Positions 15,927-24,230 of a DNA stretch of 64,000 nucleotides are shown piece after piece. The position numbers and the translations under genes were made by a program. The notes under the pieces are model-generated. The model was given only the letters and a program-made list of their open reading frames with translations. It was not told where the DNA came from and made no database searches. This stretch comes from Priestia megaterium (GTDB lineage Bacteria; Bacillota; Bacilli; Bacillales; Bacillaceae_H): the NCBI RefSeq assembly GCF_023824195.1, contig NZ_CP085442.1:1464001-1528000 (forward strand). Direction: 5' to 3'. Position 1 is the first letter of the stretch. Each line of letters opens with the position of its first letter.

Positions 15927-17138
15927 ATGTCGAAAGCAGAAAATTCGTTTGTATCAGGCATAAAGATTGTATTTACAGACCGGGATTTTCGAACGATTTT
16001 TATTTCATTATTCATTATCGGATTGTCTGTTGGCGGCTTTATGCCTTATTTAACGGTTTGGGCAACAAATACATTGCATGCCACTTCTTTTCAAGCAGGG
16101 TTTTTATTTGTGCCAATGAGCATTATTGGTTTAATCGTATCGTTTTATTTAGCTTCGTTATCAGACAAATGGGGGAAACGAAAGCCATTTATTATTTGGG
16201 CGTTACTGATTGGAACCATTTCAAGAGTGCCGTTAGCGTTTACGCATTCTTATACAATAGCACTCATTTTACTTGCTATAGGAGGGTTTAATGCGTTTTC
16301 TTTTTTCTTTGCCCTGCTGAATGATTTTATTGTTAAAAAGGAAGAAAGCAACTCGCAGGCAGGTACGATTACTGGTACAGTACGAATGGCTTTTTCACAA
16401 GGCTATATTTTTGGACCTATGCTTGGCGCTTTAATCATTGACCACGGAGGGTATACTCTTTTATTTTTACTATCAGGGTTGTTATCGCTAGCAACTTTAG
16501 TGTGGGTTCTTTTTGCGCTTAAAGAAGACAGTATGCCTCAAACTTCAGCTCATGCATCTTCAAAAGCCCCAGCTGGTATACCTTCTGTATTAATAGCTGT
16601 ATTCGTAGCAGCTCTTTTCATTTTTGCGGGTGATTCCGGGCGTTCTATGTATTTGCCGCTCTACATAACGGATACGTTAAAGCAATCCGTTTCGATTGTA
16701 GGGATTCTCTTTACCGTTACATCTGTTTTTGAGCTAGTATTTATGCCGTTAGGGGGCTATTTTTCTGATAAGATCGGAGTTAAACGATTCTTTATCATTG
16801 GAATTGCTTGCCAAGTGCTTTATTTTATTTTAACGAGCCTTCATTTAACGCTTAGTGGATTAATTGCGCTTCAGGTATTTTATGCCTTTATTCTATCCGC
16901 TACGATGGGAGTTGGAATGGTGTATGCTCAGTCACTGGCCCCGCGTCAAATTGGACTAGCCACAACGGCATATATGACAGCTATGCAAACTTCGGCAGTT
17001 GTCAGCAGCTTAGCTATGGGTTCGCTAGTTAGCGTGATTCCGTTGCCTTCTACTTTTTACATTTTAGCTGTTTTTGCGGTTATTTCAGGTGTGATGTTTC
17101 TATTTATGAAGCAAAAATCAGCTGAGGAAATGAGTTGA
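15927..17138 (+). CDS. MFS transporter, sugar-efflux (SET)-like
   Basis: 403 residues, about 12 membrane helices. The loop 2-3 motif SLSDKWGKRKPFIIWALLIG resembles DxxGxRxP-type MFS signatures. The overall pattern (FIIGLSVGGFMPYLTVWATN at the start, a central RMAFSQGYIFGPMLGALI, and SDKIGVKRFFIIG in loop 8-9) fits the SetA/SotB sugar-efflux family, which exports sugars and glycosides. It follows the glycosyltransferase/gtaB operon in the same direction but behind a terminator. Export of glucosylated products is an attractive inference. The ATG at 15927 has AAAGGA 13 nt upstream. Confidence 0.8.
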   Translation: MSKAENSFVSGIKIVFTDRDFRTIFISLFIIGLSVGGFMPYLTVWATNTLHATSFQAGFLFVPMSIIGLIVSFYLASLSDKWGKRKPFIIWALLIGTISRVPLAFTHSYTIALILLAIGGFNAFSFFFALLNDFIVKKEESNSQAGTITGTVRMAFSQGYIFGPMLGALIIDHGGYTLLFLLSGLLSLATLVWVLFALKEDSMPQTSAHASSKAPAGIPSVLIAVFVAALFIFAGDSGRSMYLPLYITDTLKQSVSIVGILFTVTSVFELVFMPLGGYFSDKIGVKRFFIIGIACQVLYFILTSLHLTLSGLIALQVFYAFILSATMGVGMVYAQSLAPRQIGLATTAYMTAMQTSAVVSSLAMGSLVSVIPLPSTFYILAVFAVISGVMFLFMKQKSAEEMS

Positions 17139-17143
17139 AAAGT

Positions 17144-17471
17144 AAAAAAGAGGGTGAAAAAAAAGTAGTTTCATTAAAGTGAAACACGAACTATCTATCA
17201 AAAATGGATAAATAGTTCGTGTTTTTTTATAATCATGGTGAATGCAGGTGCTTTTAGCTGTTGGTTGGAGGGCAAGGCGAAGACTCCTGCGGAAACAGCG
17301 GAACAGATGAGACCCCGCAGGAGCGCAAGCGACGAGGAGGCTCATCGGCCGCCCGCGGAAAGCGAAGCCTTGCACGGAAAGCAACAGCGGTCGAGCAAGC
17401 AGTCCAGATCATGTATCCAGATTATTCGTCTTTGGGTTGGATTCATTTTGGTATGTCCAGCCTCTTTTTTT
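17144..17471 (+). repeat. Dispersed structured repeat element, copy 1 (MITE-like)
   Basis: The left end reads AAAAAAGAGGGTG and the right end CCAGCCTCTTTTTTT, its approximate inverse. Inside, in order, are a terminator-like hairpin (CACGAACTAT...ATAGTTCGTG, then T-run, 17186-17227) and a GC-rich core (17257-17388). Core stems: GCTGTTGGTT 17257-17266 with 17379-17388; GCAAGGC 17272-17278 with GCCTTGC 17367-17373; CTCCTGCGG 17284-17292 with 17315-17323; and GATGAG 17306-17311 with CTCATC 17341-17346. Copies 2 (30266) and 3 (40394) share the plan. It fills the gap between two convergent MFS genes, and its final TTA supplies the stop codon of the gene at 17470. Confidence 0.85.
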
Positions 17472-18693
17472 ATGATGCTGTTTCTTGAATTTGTTCGCTG
17501 CGATTTTTATTTAAAATTTTGCGGTAGCGGTAATTAACAAAGGCTGCCGCCGCCATACCTACTACTGAAAGCATCGCATCAAAGATAAAGATAATTGAAA
17601 TATGTCCCGTTTTAGACATGAGCCCTGTTGCTAAAGGTAGTAAAATAGCAGCTAATCCAGCAGCCGTCGCTACAATTCCAGTAACCGTTCCTTTTTTATT
17701 CCAGAAAAGTTCGGTCATAACAGTAATCGCTAATTGAAAGACCCCAGCCGTAGAAAACCCCATGAAAAAAGCAGCTGCAATTGCAATAGTAGGTACTTTA
17801 ACAAACAGAAGCGTAAGTACGGCTATAAGGGTAATCACCGGGTAAACGAGAATAACCGTTACAGGACGAAGCACTTTGCTTAATAATACAGCTAATACTA
17901 AAACAGAGATTAAAGCTCCGATGCTGTAGTAGCTTAAAAGGCGGACCGAGCTGCTTTCAGCCATACCTAATACTTGTTGACCATAAGTAGGGAGCCAAAT
18001 TTGAGCCACCGTAAAAAGCGCTGTAGAAGTAAATCCAATCACAATAAGAGCAATTCCTTCTTGTTTCATTTTAGGAGCAGAGATAAATTTATTCTCTCCT
18101 GTATTTTGTTGTTGAACTGTACTCTGTTCACGTTTATGATTGGGAAAAGGCAGTTTGAACATAAAGATCATATTTAGTAAATAAATAAGAGCAGGAAGAA
18201 AAAAAGCATACCCATAAAACAAATCACGATCTGCAAAAAAGGCAATCATAAACGGCAGAAGCGCTGCTCCTGCTGAAATAAATGCTTTTACAAGAACACT
18301 GGCTGAACCTGAAGATTTAGGAAAGACCTCAATCAAAGCAGGATACGTTCCAGCATCCATAGCAGAGTTTGCAATACCAGCAATAATGGCAAAGATAAAG
18401 GCTGTTTGATAATTTGGTGATAATGGAATGCCAATTAAGAAAATAGCCATCGTCAGAGACGAAACAATAATCAAAGGCTTTCGTCCGAATTTATCAGACA
18501 AGATGCCTGATAGAGAATACGAAAGCAATTTTCCAATTCCGATAGCAGAAATGATATAGCTGATTCCGGCACCGTCGGTATTTAATTGTTTTGTCAAAAA
18601 TGACATATTTGATGCAAGCATGATATTTACCATGCCAAGTAGAAAGTAGTTAATATACATACCTGAAGCTGACAGCATGTACTTATTTTTCAT
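17470..18693 (-). CDS. MFS transporter, substrate unknown
   Basis: 407 residues, 12 predicted helices. The loop 2-3 motif is LSGILSDKFGRKPLIIVSSL (a clear D-x-FGRKP MFS signature), with a GIANSAMDAGTYPALIEVFP stretch in helices 4-5 and a long polar central loop (KLPFPNHKREQSTVQQQNTGENKF). This kind of N-domain occurs in aromatic-acid and sugar-symporter-like families, but I cannot assign the substrate. The ATG at 18693 begins MKNKYMLSASG. The stop codon coincides with the end of repeat copy 1. A divergent gene pair promoter region lies upstream. Confidence 0.8.
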   Translation of the reverse strand: MKNKYMLSASGMYINYFLLGMVNIMLASNMSFLTKQLNTDGAGISYIISAIGIGKLLSYSLSGILSDKFGRKPLIIVSSLTMAIFLIGIPLSPNYQTAFIFAIIAGIANSAMDAGTYPALIEVFPKSSGSASVLVKAFISAGAALLPFMIAFFADRDLFYGYAFFLPALIYLLNMIFMFKLPFPNHKREQSTVQQQNTGENKFISAPKMKQEGIALIVIGFTSTALFTVAQIWLPTYGQQVLGMAESSSVRLLSYYSIGALISVLVLAVLLSKVLRPVTVILVYPVITLIAVLTLLFVKVPTIAIAAAFFMGFSTAGVFQLAITVMTELFWNKKGTVTGIVATAAGLAAILLPLATGLMSKTGHISIIFIFDAMLSVVGMAAAAFVNYRYRKILNKNRSEQIQETAS

Positions 18694-19113
18694 CGTTTAC
18701 ACATCCCTACGTAAATAAAGCTTATATGAAATGGATAAAAGTAATCACCTGTTCCTCCTTCTTTTCTTCGTAATTTATAAACCTACTTCCATGATAAGTT
18801 TATGAAGACATTACCTTTACCTTTTATCATTGGATTTATTCAGTTCTTTTTAGTATGTGACTAAATGCGTGCATCTAGTGTGTTAAATCAATATGGAATC
18901 TATTCTAACATGTTTTTAGCGCTTTAAACCAAAAAAGTGATATTTTATAAAAAAATCCTATCTTCTTTCACGGTTTCACTAAAGAAATTCTATAAAAAAT
19001 GTGCGCTGGAAAGCAGGCTGTATAAGAATTTTCTCTTAATAGTGATTATTCAAAAGGGGAAAAGGGTATTTATAAACTAAGGGAAAGGAACCAAAGAAAG
19101 AAAGGTGAAAACA
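18694..19113. other. 420-bp intergenic region between divergent genes
   Basis: No convincing ORF or RNA gene was seen. It is AT-rich and should hold the promoters of the MFS gene (minus) and the DCC gene (plus). TTATAAAC and GTTTATGA near 18774-18809 form a loose inverted repeat that could be an operator. AAAGGTG at 19101-19107 is the ribosome site for the gene at 19114. Confidence 0.4.
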
Positions 19114-19485
19114 ATGAAGCACAAAGTATTTTTTGATGCGGAATGTCCTTTATGCTACAACGTGAAAAAAATCATTAAAGCGCTGGATTGGACGAACCAA
19201 ATCCAGTGGATCCCAGTTCAATACATTGACCGAACAGAATATAGTTATTTAAAAGAAGAGGGAAGAGATTTATATGACCAAATTCATATGGTGACCAAAA
19301 AAGGTGAAGTTCTAGCAGGATTTGAAACGGTTAGACGACTTTTGGCTGTTTTACCTCTTACATGTCCAATCGGTGTACTTCTGCATTTACCATTGATGAA
19401 AAAAGCGTTTAGTCCGCTATACAAATGGATATCCACAAACAGGTACGACTGGTTTGGACGCTACGATTCGCCGCGGATCACGTAA
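19114..19485 (+). CDS. DCC family thiol-disulfide oxidoreductase-like protein (DUF393)
   Basis: 123 residues from the ATG at 19114 (AAAGGTG upstream; a GTG nine bases earlier is less likely). The N-terminus VFFDAECPLCYNVKKII carries the D-x-x-C-P-x-C motif that names the DCC family. A helix-rich body with FETVRRLLAVLPLTCPIGVLL follows, typical of DUF393 proteins. The two cysteines form a CxxC pair as in thioredoxin-fold proteins, but biochemical activity is unproven for most members. A terminator follows directly. Confidence 0.88.
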   Translation: MKHKVFFDAECPLCYNVKKIIKALDWTNQIQWIPVQYIDRTEYSYLKEEGRDLYDQIHMVTKKGEVLAGFETVRRLLAVLPLTCPIGVLLHLPLMKKAFSPLYKWISTNRYDWFGRYDSPRIT

Positions 19486-19491
19486 ACATAT

Positions 19492-19526
19492 AAAAGGGAC
19501 GAGCTTTGAAAAAGCTTGTTCCTTTT
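19492..19526 (+). terminator. Rho-independent terminator
   Basis: AAAAGGGACGAGCTTT and AAGCTTGTTCCTTTT form an imperfect long stem with a GAAA-type loop and a T-rich tail. Confidence 0.75.
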
Positions 19527-19669
19527 GTTTTGAAGACATTATACTTTATACATACCTTGATTTTTAAAAAAGAACACAAGAAGCTTTCAGATAAAAAAAC
19601 GTAAAATTTAGTGTGACTGAGACGCGTAAATTCTAGAAAAACAGCTATAGGTGAAAGGGAGAACTTTAT

Positions 19670-20590
19670 ATGACAACAAAATGGACAGCTGAACGAATGC
19701 CCGATGTAACGGGAAAAACAGCCCTTATAACGGGAGGAAACAGCGGTATTGGGTTTGAAGCAGCAAGGGCTCTAGCAGCTCGCGGAGCAGAAATCATTCT
19801 TGCTGTGCGTAATGAGGAAAAAGGGAAAGAAGCTAAGAAGAGAATTAAAGCGGATAACGGAAATGCTAAAGTGACTATTATGTCATTAGATCTCAGTGAC
19901 TTGAGCTCTATTCAGCATTTTGCCAATCAATTTCTTCAACAATACTCGTCTTTGGATCTTCTCATTAATAATGCAGGCGTGATGGTGCCGCCTCACAGCA
20001 AAACGAAAGACGGATTTGAACTGCAGTTTGGCTGTAATCATTTAGGGCATTTTGCACTTACGGGTTTGCTGCTGCCTTTACTAATGGCAACTCCACATTC
20101 ACGAGTCGTAACGGTAAGCAGTATAGCCGCTAATTCTGGAGAAATCTATTTTGATAATCTCGACGGAGAAAAAGGCTACAGTCCAATGAAGTTCTATAGA
20201 CAAAGCAAACTCGCCAACCTATTGTTTGCCAAAGAATTGCAAACCCGCTTAGAAGCAGCCGGATCAACAACAATTAGTGCCGCTGTACATCCAGGTATTT
20301 CAAATACAAACCTATTATCGCGCGGTTCAGGTAAAGAACCAAACGGCTTGTTGAAATTTTTAATCAAGCTATTTAGTCAACCTGCAGAAATGGGCGCGCT
20401 GCCTACTCTTTATGCAGCCACTGAATCAATAGAAGGCGGTACATATATTGGGCCAGACGGAAAAGATGCTAAAAAAGGATATCCTGTAAAAGATATGATG
20501 GGAGATGTTTTATTTAAACCGGACGTAGCGGAAAAACTATGGAGCGTATCTGAGGACTTAACAGGTGTTGAGTACTTGTTTCGTGCTTAA
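19670..20590 (+). CDS. Short-chain dehydrogenase/reductase
   Basis: 306 residues, classical SDR fold. Cofactor motif TGGNSGIG (TGxxxGIG) near residue 21, an Arg at the end of beta-2 (AVRNEEK) suggesting NADP preference, the NNAGVM motif near residue 100, catalytic Ser in TVSSIAANSG near 150, and YRQSK (YxxxK) near 175. The length and PSxHPGISNT-like segment (AVHPGISNTNL) match the retinol-dehydrogenase/oxidoreductase type of SDR that reduces aldehydes or ketones of unknown identity. The ATG at 19670 has AAAGGGAG upstream. It is monocistronic, ending in a terminator. Confidence 0.9.
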   Translation: MTTKWTAERMPDVTGKTALITGGNSGIGFEAARALAARGAEIILAVRNEEKGKEAKKRIKADNGNAKVTIMSLDLSDLSSIQHFANQFLQQYSSLDLLINNAGVMVPPHSKTKDGFELQFGCNHLGHFALTGLLLPLLMATPHSRVVTVSSIAANSGEIYFDNLDGEKGYSPMKFYRQSKLANLLFAKELQTRLEAAGSTTISAAVHPGISNTNLLSRGSGKEPNGLLKFLIKLFSQPAEMGALPTLYAATESIEGGTYIGPDGKDAKKGYPVKDMMGDVLFKPDVAEKLWSVSEDLTGVEYLFRA

Positions 20591-20593
20591 GAT

Positions 20594-20628
20594 AAAAAAC
20601 AGTTCTGTAAATGCGGGGCTGTTTTTTG
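20594..20628 (+). terminator. Rho-independent terminator
   Basis: AAAAAACAG and CTGTTTTTT arms flank a 16-18 nt loop, followed by GTTG. Confidence 0.7.
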
Positions 20629-20770
20629 TTGCCCAAAAGTTATAGGTCAGCGGGTTAAATAAAAAAAAGAATGTTGGATAGCATAATGATAAGTAAATGT
20701 ACAATGAGTATGCCTCTTTTCAAAGAAGCAGACGCACTCAACAAAGCTAAAGAAGCGGAGGGAAGTAACA

Positions 20771-21751
20771 GTGCCTGACAAACCTAGTATTACCTCAAGC
20801 GAAATTGGGACGCTGTGGATGACATATCAGCAGAAAACGTTAATCATTTGCTTGTTGGATTATATGATTGAACATGCGGATGATGAGGATGCTAAAATAA
20901 TAATGACAGACTTGCGTGAACAGCTTATTATATACATACGAAAGATAAAAACAATATTTGAAAAAGAAGGAGCCGTAGTGCCAACGGGGCTTTCATCTCA
21001 AGACGTAAACGTACAGGCTCCAAAACTATTTACTAATGGATTTGATATTATGTTTCTTCGTGTTATTAAAGAAATTAGTATGGGGATGTATACATTAAGT
21101 TTAGGTAAGGCCTACAGAGAAGATGTGGTGAAATTTTATCAAGATTTAACAAAGATTACGCAACATTGTTACGATTCCTGTACGCAGTATTTACTGAAAA
21201 AAGGGATTTTATCACGCCCACCCTATATTCCGATGCCAACCACCGTTGAGTTTGTTTCTGACAGAAAATATCTGAGCGGCTTAAATGTATTTGCGGATAA
21301 AAGAGTATTGAATACGATGGAGCTAGCTCAGCTTTATCACGGGGTCGAAACAAACATTGTGGGAATGAAGTTAATGAAGGCTTTTTCTCAAACGGCTAAA
21401 GATACCGAAGTCAAAAAGCATTTTTTGAAAGGAAAAGAGCTCAGTAAAAAGATTATTACGCGTCTAGAAGAAATAATTATACAAGACGATATTTCACCTT
21501 CTGTTGCCTCAACAGGAAGCATAACGACTTCTGAAACGCCTGCTTTTTCTGATCGTTTGATGCTGACATGCGATATTTTACTAAGTAATTTTAGTATTGG
21601 AAGTCAGGCATTTGGAGCAGCATTTAGTTTTCGAAGAGATATTGTGGCTAAAATGATGCTGATAGGAGAAGATGCGTTTCAATATGCAAGCGAAGCAACA
21701 GAAATTATGATCAAAAAAGGCTGGCTTGAAGTTCCGCCAAGCATTAATTAG
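20771..21751 (+). CDS. DUF3231 family protein
   Basis: 326 residues, apparently built from two related helical halves. Each half begins with a T/S-x-x-E-x-x-x-L-W/Y start (ITSSEIGTLWMTYQQKTL and LNTMELAQLYHGVETNIVG), and each has a YxxYCxxxxxLKKG or YASEATEIMIKKGWL type end (QHCYDSCTQYLLKKGIL and ATEIMIKKGWLEVPP). This is the DUF3231 ferritin-like duplication common in Bacilli, with PPYIPMP and VPP motifs after each half. Function unknown. The GTG start at 20771 is supported by GGAGGGA 7 nt upstream. A short GAGG/CCTC hairpin follows at 21754. Confidence 0.88.
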   Translation: MPDKPSITSSEIGTLWMTYQQKTLIICLLDYMIEHADDEDAKIIMTDLREQLIIYIRKIKTIFEKEGAVVPTGLSSQDVNVQAPKLFTNGFDIMFLRVIKEISMGMYTLSLGKAYREDVVKFYQDLTKITQHCYDSCTQYLLKKGILSRPPYIPMPTTVEFVSDRKYLSGLNVFADKRVLNTMELAQLYHGVETNIVGMKLMKAFSQTAKDTEVKKHFLKGKELSKKIITRLEEIIIQDDISPSVASTGSITTSETPAFSDRLMLTCDILLSNFSIGSQAFGAAFSFRRDIVAKMMLIGEDAFQYASEATEIMIKKGWLEVPPSIN

Positions 21752-21810
21752 CTAAGAGGAAAGCCTCTTTCATGCATTGTAAATGGAAGTTTATATATCT
21801 TTACACACCT

Positions 21811-21858
21811 TTAACCTTTTATTTAAGTTGATTTAACAGACTGCGTGTACAGTTAAGT
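21811..21858 (+). promoter_or_regulatory. Candidate PhoP box upstream of alkaline phosphatase
   Basis: TTAACC (21811), TTAAGT (21823), TTAACA (21833) and TTAAGT (21853) recur at roughly 11-bp phase on the coding strand. This is the arrangement of TTAACA-like direct repeats bound by PhoP in Bacillus. It lies directly upstream of the phosphatase gene. Confidence 0.6.
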
Positions 21859-21891
21859 TATGTCAATAATAAACAGTAAAGGGTGTAAAAA

Positions 21892-23148
21892 ATGAAAAAA
21901 CGTGCAATTGGAGCGGCAGTATTATCAGCGGTAGCTGTAGCAGCGCTGACATTTGGAACAAATTCACCACCAGATGCTAAAGCAGCTAAAGGCGTAAATA
22001 ACCAAAAAGCTAAAAATGTTATTCTTTTTGTTGGAGACGGTATGGGTACCGATCATCGTGATGCGATCCGACTGGCCGCTGTAGGAGCAAATGGAAAGTT
22101 AGCAATGGATGATATGCCGGCAGTAGGGAGAGTCCATACATCTTCAGGAAATTCATTTGTTACGGATTCCGCTGCAGCTGCTACAGCCATGGCTTCAGGA
22201 GTTAAAAGCTATAATGGCGCTATTGGCGTAAATATGAAAGGAAAGCCTGTTCAAACAGTTTTAGAAAAAGCAAAATTAGCTGGGAAAACGACGGGGCTTG
22301 TGACAACAAGTCAAGTAACAGACGCAACTCCAGCTGCTTTTGGCGCACATGTTAAAGATCGAAGTGCTCAAAGTGACATCGCGAAGCAGTATCTTGAAAA
22401 CAGTAAAGTAGATGTGATCCTAGGTGGTGGAGAAGATTATTGGTACCCAAAAGGAAATGAAGGTGCACATCCAGATGCCCCGCCAGAAGATAAAACTGAA
22501 GGAAGCAAAGGAACGCAAGGAAACTTAGTAAACAAAGCACAAAAACTTGGGTATACGTACGTTAATAACGAAAATGAATTAAAATATGCTAAAGGAACAA
22601 AACTGCTTGGTCTGTTTGCTAATGAAGAAATGTTTCAACAAGCTCCTGAAGGACAAGGTGATGTGTACAACCCTCAAGTATCTCTAAAAGACATGACAAA
22701 AAAAGCAATCAATACGCTATCACAAAATAAAAAAGGATTCTTTCTTGTAGTAGAAGAGGAAGCCATTGATGAAATGGCTCATAATAATAATGCTGAACTC
22801 ATGATTAAAGCAGGTAAGCAGCTTGATGATACGGTGAAGATGGCTAAAGCTTATGCTAAAACACACCCAGACACTCTCGTATTAGTAACAGCTGACCATG
22901 CAACCGGAGGTTTAGCACTTGAAAAAGTAGACAATAAAGATAACGGTGGAGATGAAGCATCAAAAGAAGACGGGCCATTTGCAATCGCTCATTCAAAAGA
23001 GCAGTTCGTTGCGGATTGGACAACTGAAGAGCATACGTCATCAGACGTTCCTTTAAATGCAATGGGTGCCGGCTCAGAAAGATTTACCGGAGTATATGAA
23101 AATACGTATTTACATGATGCTCTTCTAAAAGCAATGAATTTAAAATAA
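21892..23148 (+). CDS. Secreted alkaline phosphatase (PhoA/PhoB family)
   Basis: 418 residues. A signal peptide (MKKRAIGAAVLSAVAVAALTF) precedes the mature enzyme. Metal and catalytic motifs of alkaline phosphatase are present: FVGDGMG near residue 47, VTDSAAAATAMASG with the nucleophilic Ser near residue 100, the Zn ligands IDEMAHNNN (DxxxH), TADHATGG, and a late His in TTEEHTSSDVP. It releases phosphate from phosphomonoesters outside the cell and is expected under PhoPR control in phosphate starvation, which the upstream repeats support. The ATG at 21892 has AAAGGGTG upstream. It is monocistronic with a very strong terminator. Confidence 0.93.
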   Translation: MKKRAIGAAVLSAVAVAALTFGTNSPPDAKAAKGVNNQKAKNVILFVGDGMGTDHRDAIRLAAVGANGKLAMDDMPAVGRVHTSSGNSFVTDSAAAATAMASGVKSYNGAIGVNMKGKPVQTVLEKAKLAGKTTGLVTTSQVTDATPAAFGAHVKDRSAQSDIAKQYLENSKVDVILGGGEDYWYPKGNEGAHPDAPPEDKTEGSKGTQGNLVNKAQKLGYTYVNNENELKYAKGTKLLGLFANEEMFQQAPEGQGDVYNPQVSLKDMTKKAINTLSQNKKGFFLVVEEEAIDEMAHNNNAELMIKAGKQLDDTVKMAKAYAKTHPDTLVLVTADHATGGLALEKVDNKDNGGDEASKEDGPFAIAHSKEQFVADWTTEEHTSSDVPLNAMGAGSERFTGVYENTYLHDALLKAMNLK

Positions 23149-23155
23149 GTGAGAT

Positions 23156-23210
23156 AAAAACACCGTGTTGATTTAATACACTTAGTATGTAAATCAACAC
23201 GGTGTTTTTG
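23156..23210 (+). terminator. Strong Rho-independent terminator
   Basis: A 20-bp perfect stem (23156-23175 with 23190-23209) ends in TTTTTG. Confidence 0.92.
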
Positions 23211-23290
23211 CTTTGTTTGAGCAAGTTATGATGGAATTTCTTCAAAGGTATGCTACGATAAGAATTATCTTGAATTGAAGAGGTGTCACG

Positions 23291-24031
23291 ATGAAAATAG
23301 AAGTTTGGTCAGATTTTGTCTGTCCTTTTTGTTATATTGGAAAGCGCCGATTAGAGCAAGCGCTTCAGCAATTTGCACACAAAGATGATGTGCAGGTTGA
23401 ATTTAAAAGCTTCGAGCTAGATCCAAATGCCCCAGTTAATACTGGTAAAACGATTAATGAAGCTCTTGCTGCTAAATATGGAATGACGATTGAACAAGCG
23501 AAGCAAGCAAATGAAGGAATCGGACAGCAGGCAGCTAGTGTGGGCTTATCCTTTAATTTTGACGATATGAAGCCAACTAATACATTTGATGCTCACCGCT
23601 TAGCTAAATTTGCAAAAGCTCAAGGAAAAGAAGCAGCCATTACAGAAAAACTTCTATATGCATACTTTACTGAATCAAAACATCTAGGTGAAGAAGAGAC
23701 GCTGATTGCCCTTGCTGAAGATGCGGGTCTTGATCGAGAAGAAGCACGTCAAATTCTCGCGGATAAAAACGCATATGCAAATGAAGTGCGCAGTGATGAA
23801 GCAGCGGCTCAGCAATATGGCATTAGCGGTGTTCCGTATTTTGTTATCAATCAAAAATATGCGATTTCAGGCGCACAGCCAGCTGAAACATTCGTAGGAG
23901 CTCTCCAACAAGTGTGGGAAGAAGAAAATCCGACTCCCGCTTTGAAGAGCCTGTCTCCAGAAGGTGCAGATGATGCCTTTTGTGCAGATGGTCAATGTGC
24001 CGTTCCTGATTCCTCTAAAAACCAACAATAA
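23291..24031 (+). CDS. FrnE-like DsbA family oxidoreductase
   Basis: 246 residues with no signal peptide, so cytoplasmic. The DsbA thioredoxin fold has its active CPFC at residues 11-14 (WSDFVCPFCYIGKRRLE) and the cis-Pro loop GISGVPYFVIN near residue 180. The helical insertion and the LDPNAP segment (FKSFELDPNAP) are typical of the FrnE/HCCA-isomerase branch. A second cysteine pair near the C-terminus (CADGQC) is a CX4C motif like that of Deinococcus FrnE, proposed to work with the CxxC in disulfide exchange. Likely a thiol-redox or oxidative-stress enzyme. The ATG at 23291 has AAGAGGTG upstream. Confidence 0.9.
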   Translation: MKIEVWSDFVCPFCYIGKRRLEQALQQFAHKDDVQVEFKSFELDPNAPVNTGKTINEALAAKYGMTIEQAKQANEGIGQQAASVGLSFNFDDMKPTNTFDAHRLAKFAKAQGKEAAITEKLLYAYFTESKHLGEEETLIALAEDAGLDREEARQILADKNAYANEVRSDEAAAQQYGISGVPYFVINQKYAISGAQPAETFVGALQQVWEEENPTPALKSLSPEGADDAFCADGQCAVPDSSKNQQ

Positions 24032-24039
24032 ATAAAAAG

Positions 24040-24069
24040 CAGAGGCGGAAATTTCGCTTCTGTTTTTTG
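24040..24069 (+). terminator. Rho-independent terminator
   Basis: CAGAGGCG pairs with CGCTTCTG (one G-U), loop GAAATTT, then TTTTTT. Confidence 0.75.
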
Positions 24070-24117
24070 TTTATTTGCAAAAAATTTAACAAAAAGCAAA
24101 CAAGTGTTCGTTTTTTG

Positions 24118-24126
24118 TGTTATAAT
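24118..24126 (+). promoter_or_regulatory. Extended -10 promoter of the protease operon
   Basis: TGTTATAAT is an exact TGnTATAAT extended -10. No good -35 is present 17 bp upstream. It would give a leader of about 100 nt before the protease gene. Confidence 0.5.
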
Positions 24127-24230
24127 AAGTTTAGAAGCAACATACCTCGATGAGTAAGCTCCAAAAATAAGCGATTAAAAGTGATCCCACCATGAACTAG
24201 CTTCCATTTAATCCTGCAGGGGGAATCTGA

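Noticed and set aside
17235..17537. ORFs inside repeat copy 1, and matching ORFs in copy 3 (40401-40604), giving [23 protein letters not shown] peptides
   Set aside because: They follow from the repeat's GC-rich sequence. Copy 2 has a stop in the same frame, there is no ribosome site, and base changes preserve stems rather than protein. I treat them as non-coding.
20703..20780. 22-codon ORF (MPLFKEADALNKAKEAEG...) before the DUF3231 gene
   Set aside because: No clear ribosome-binding site, and it overlaps the start of the DUF3231 gene. Not convincing without expression data.
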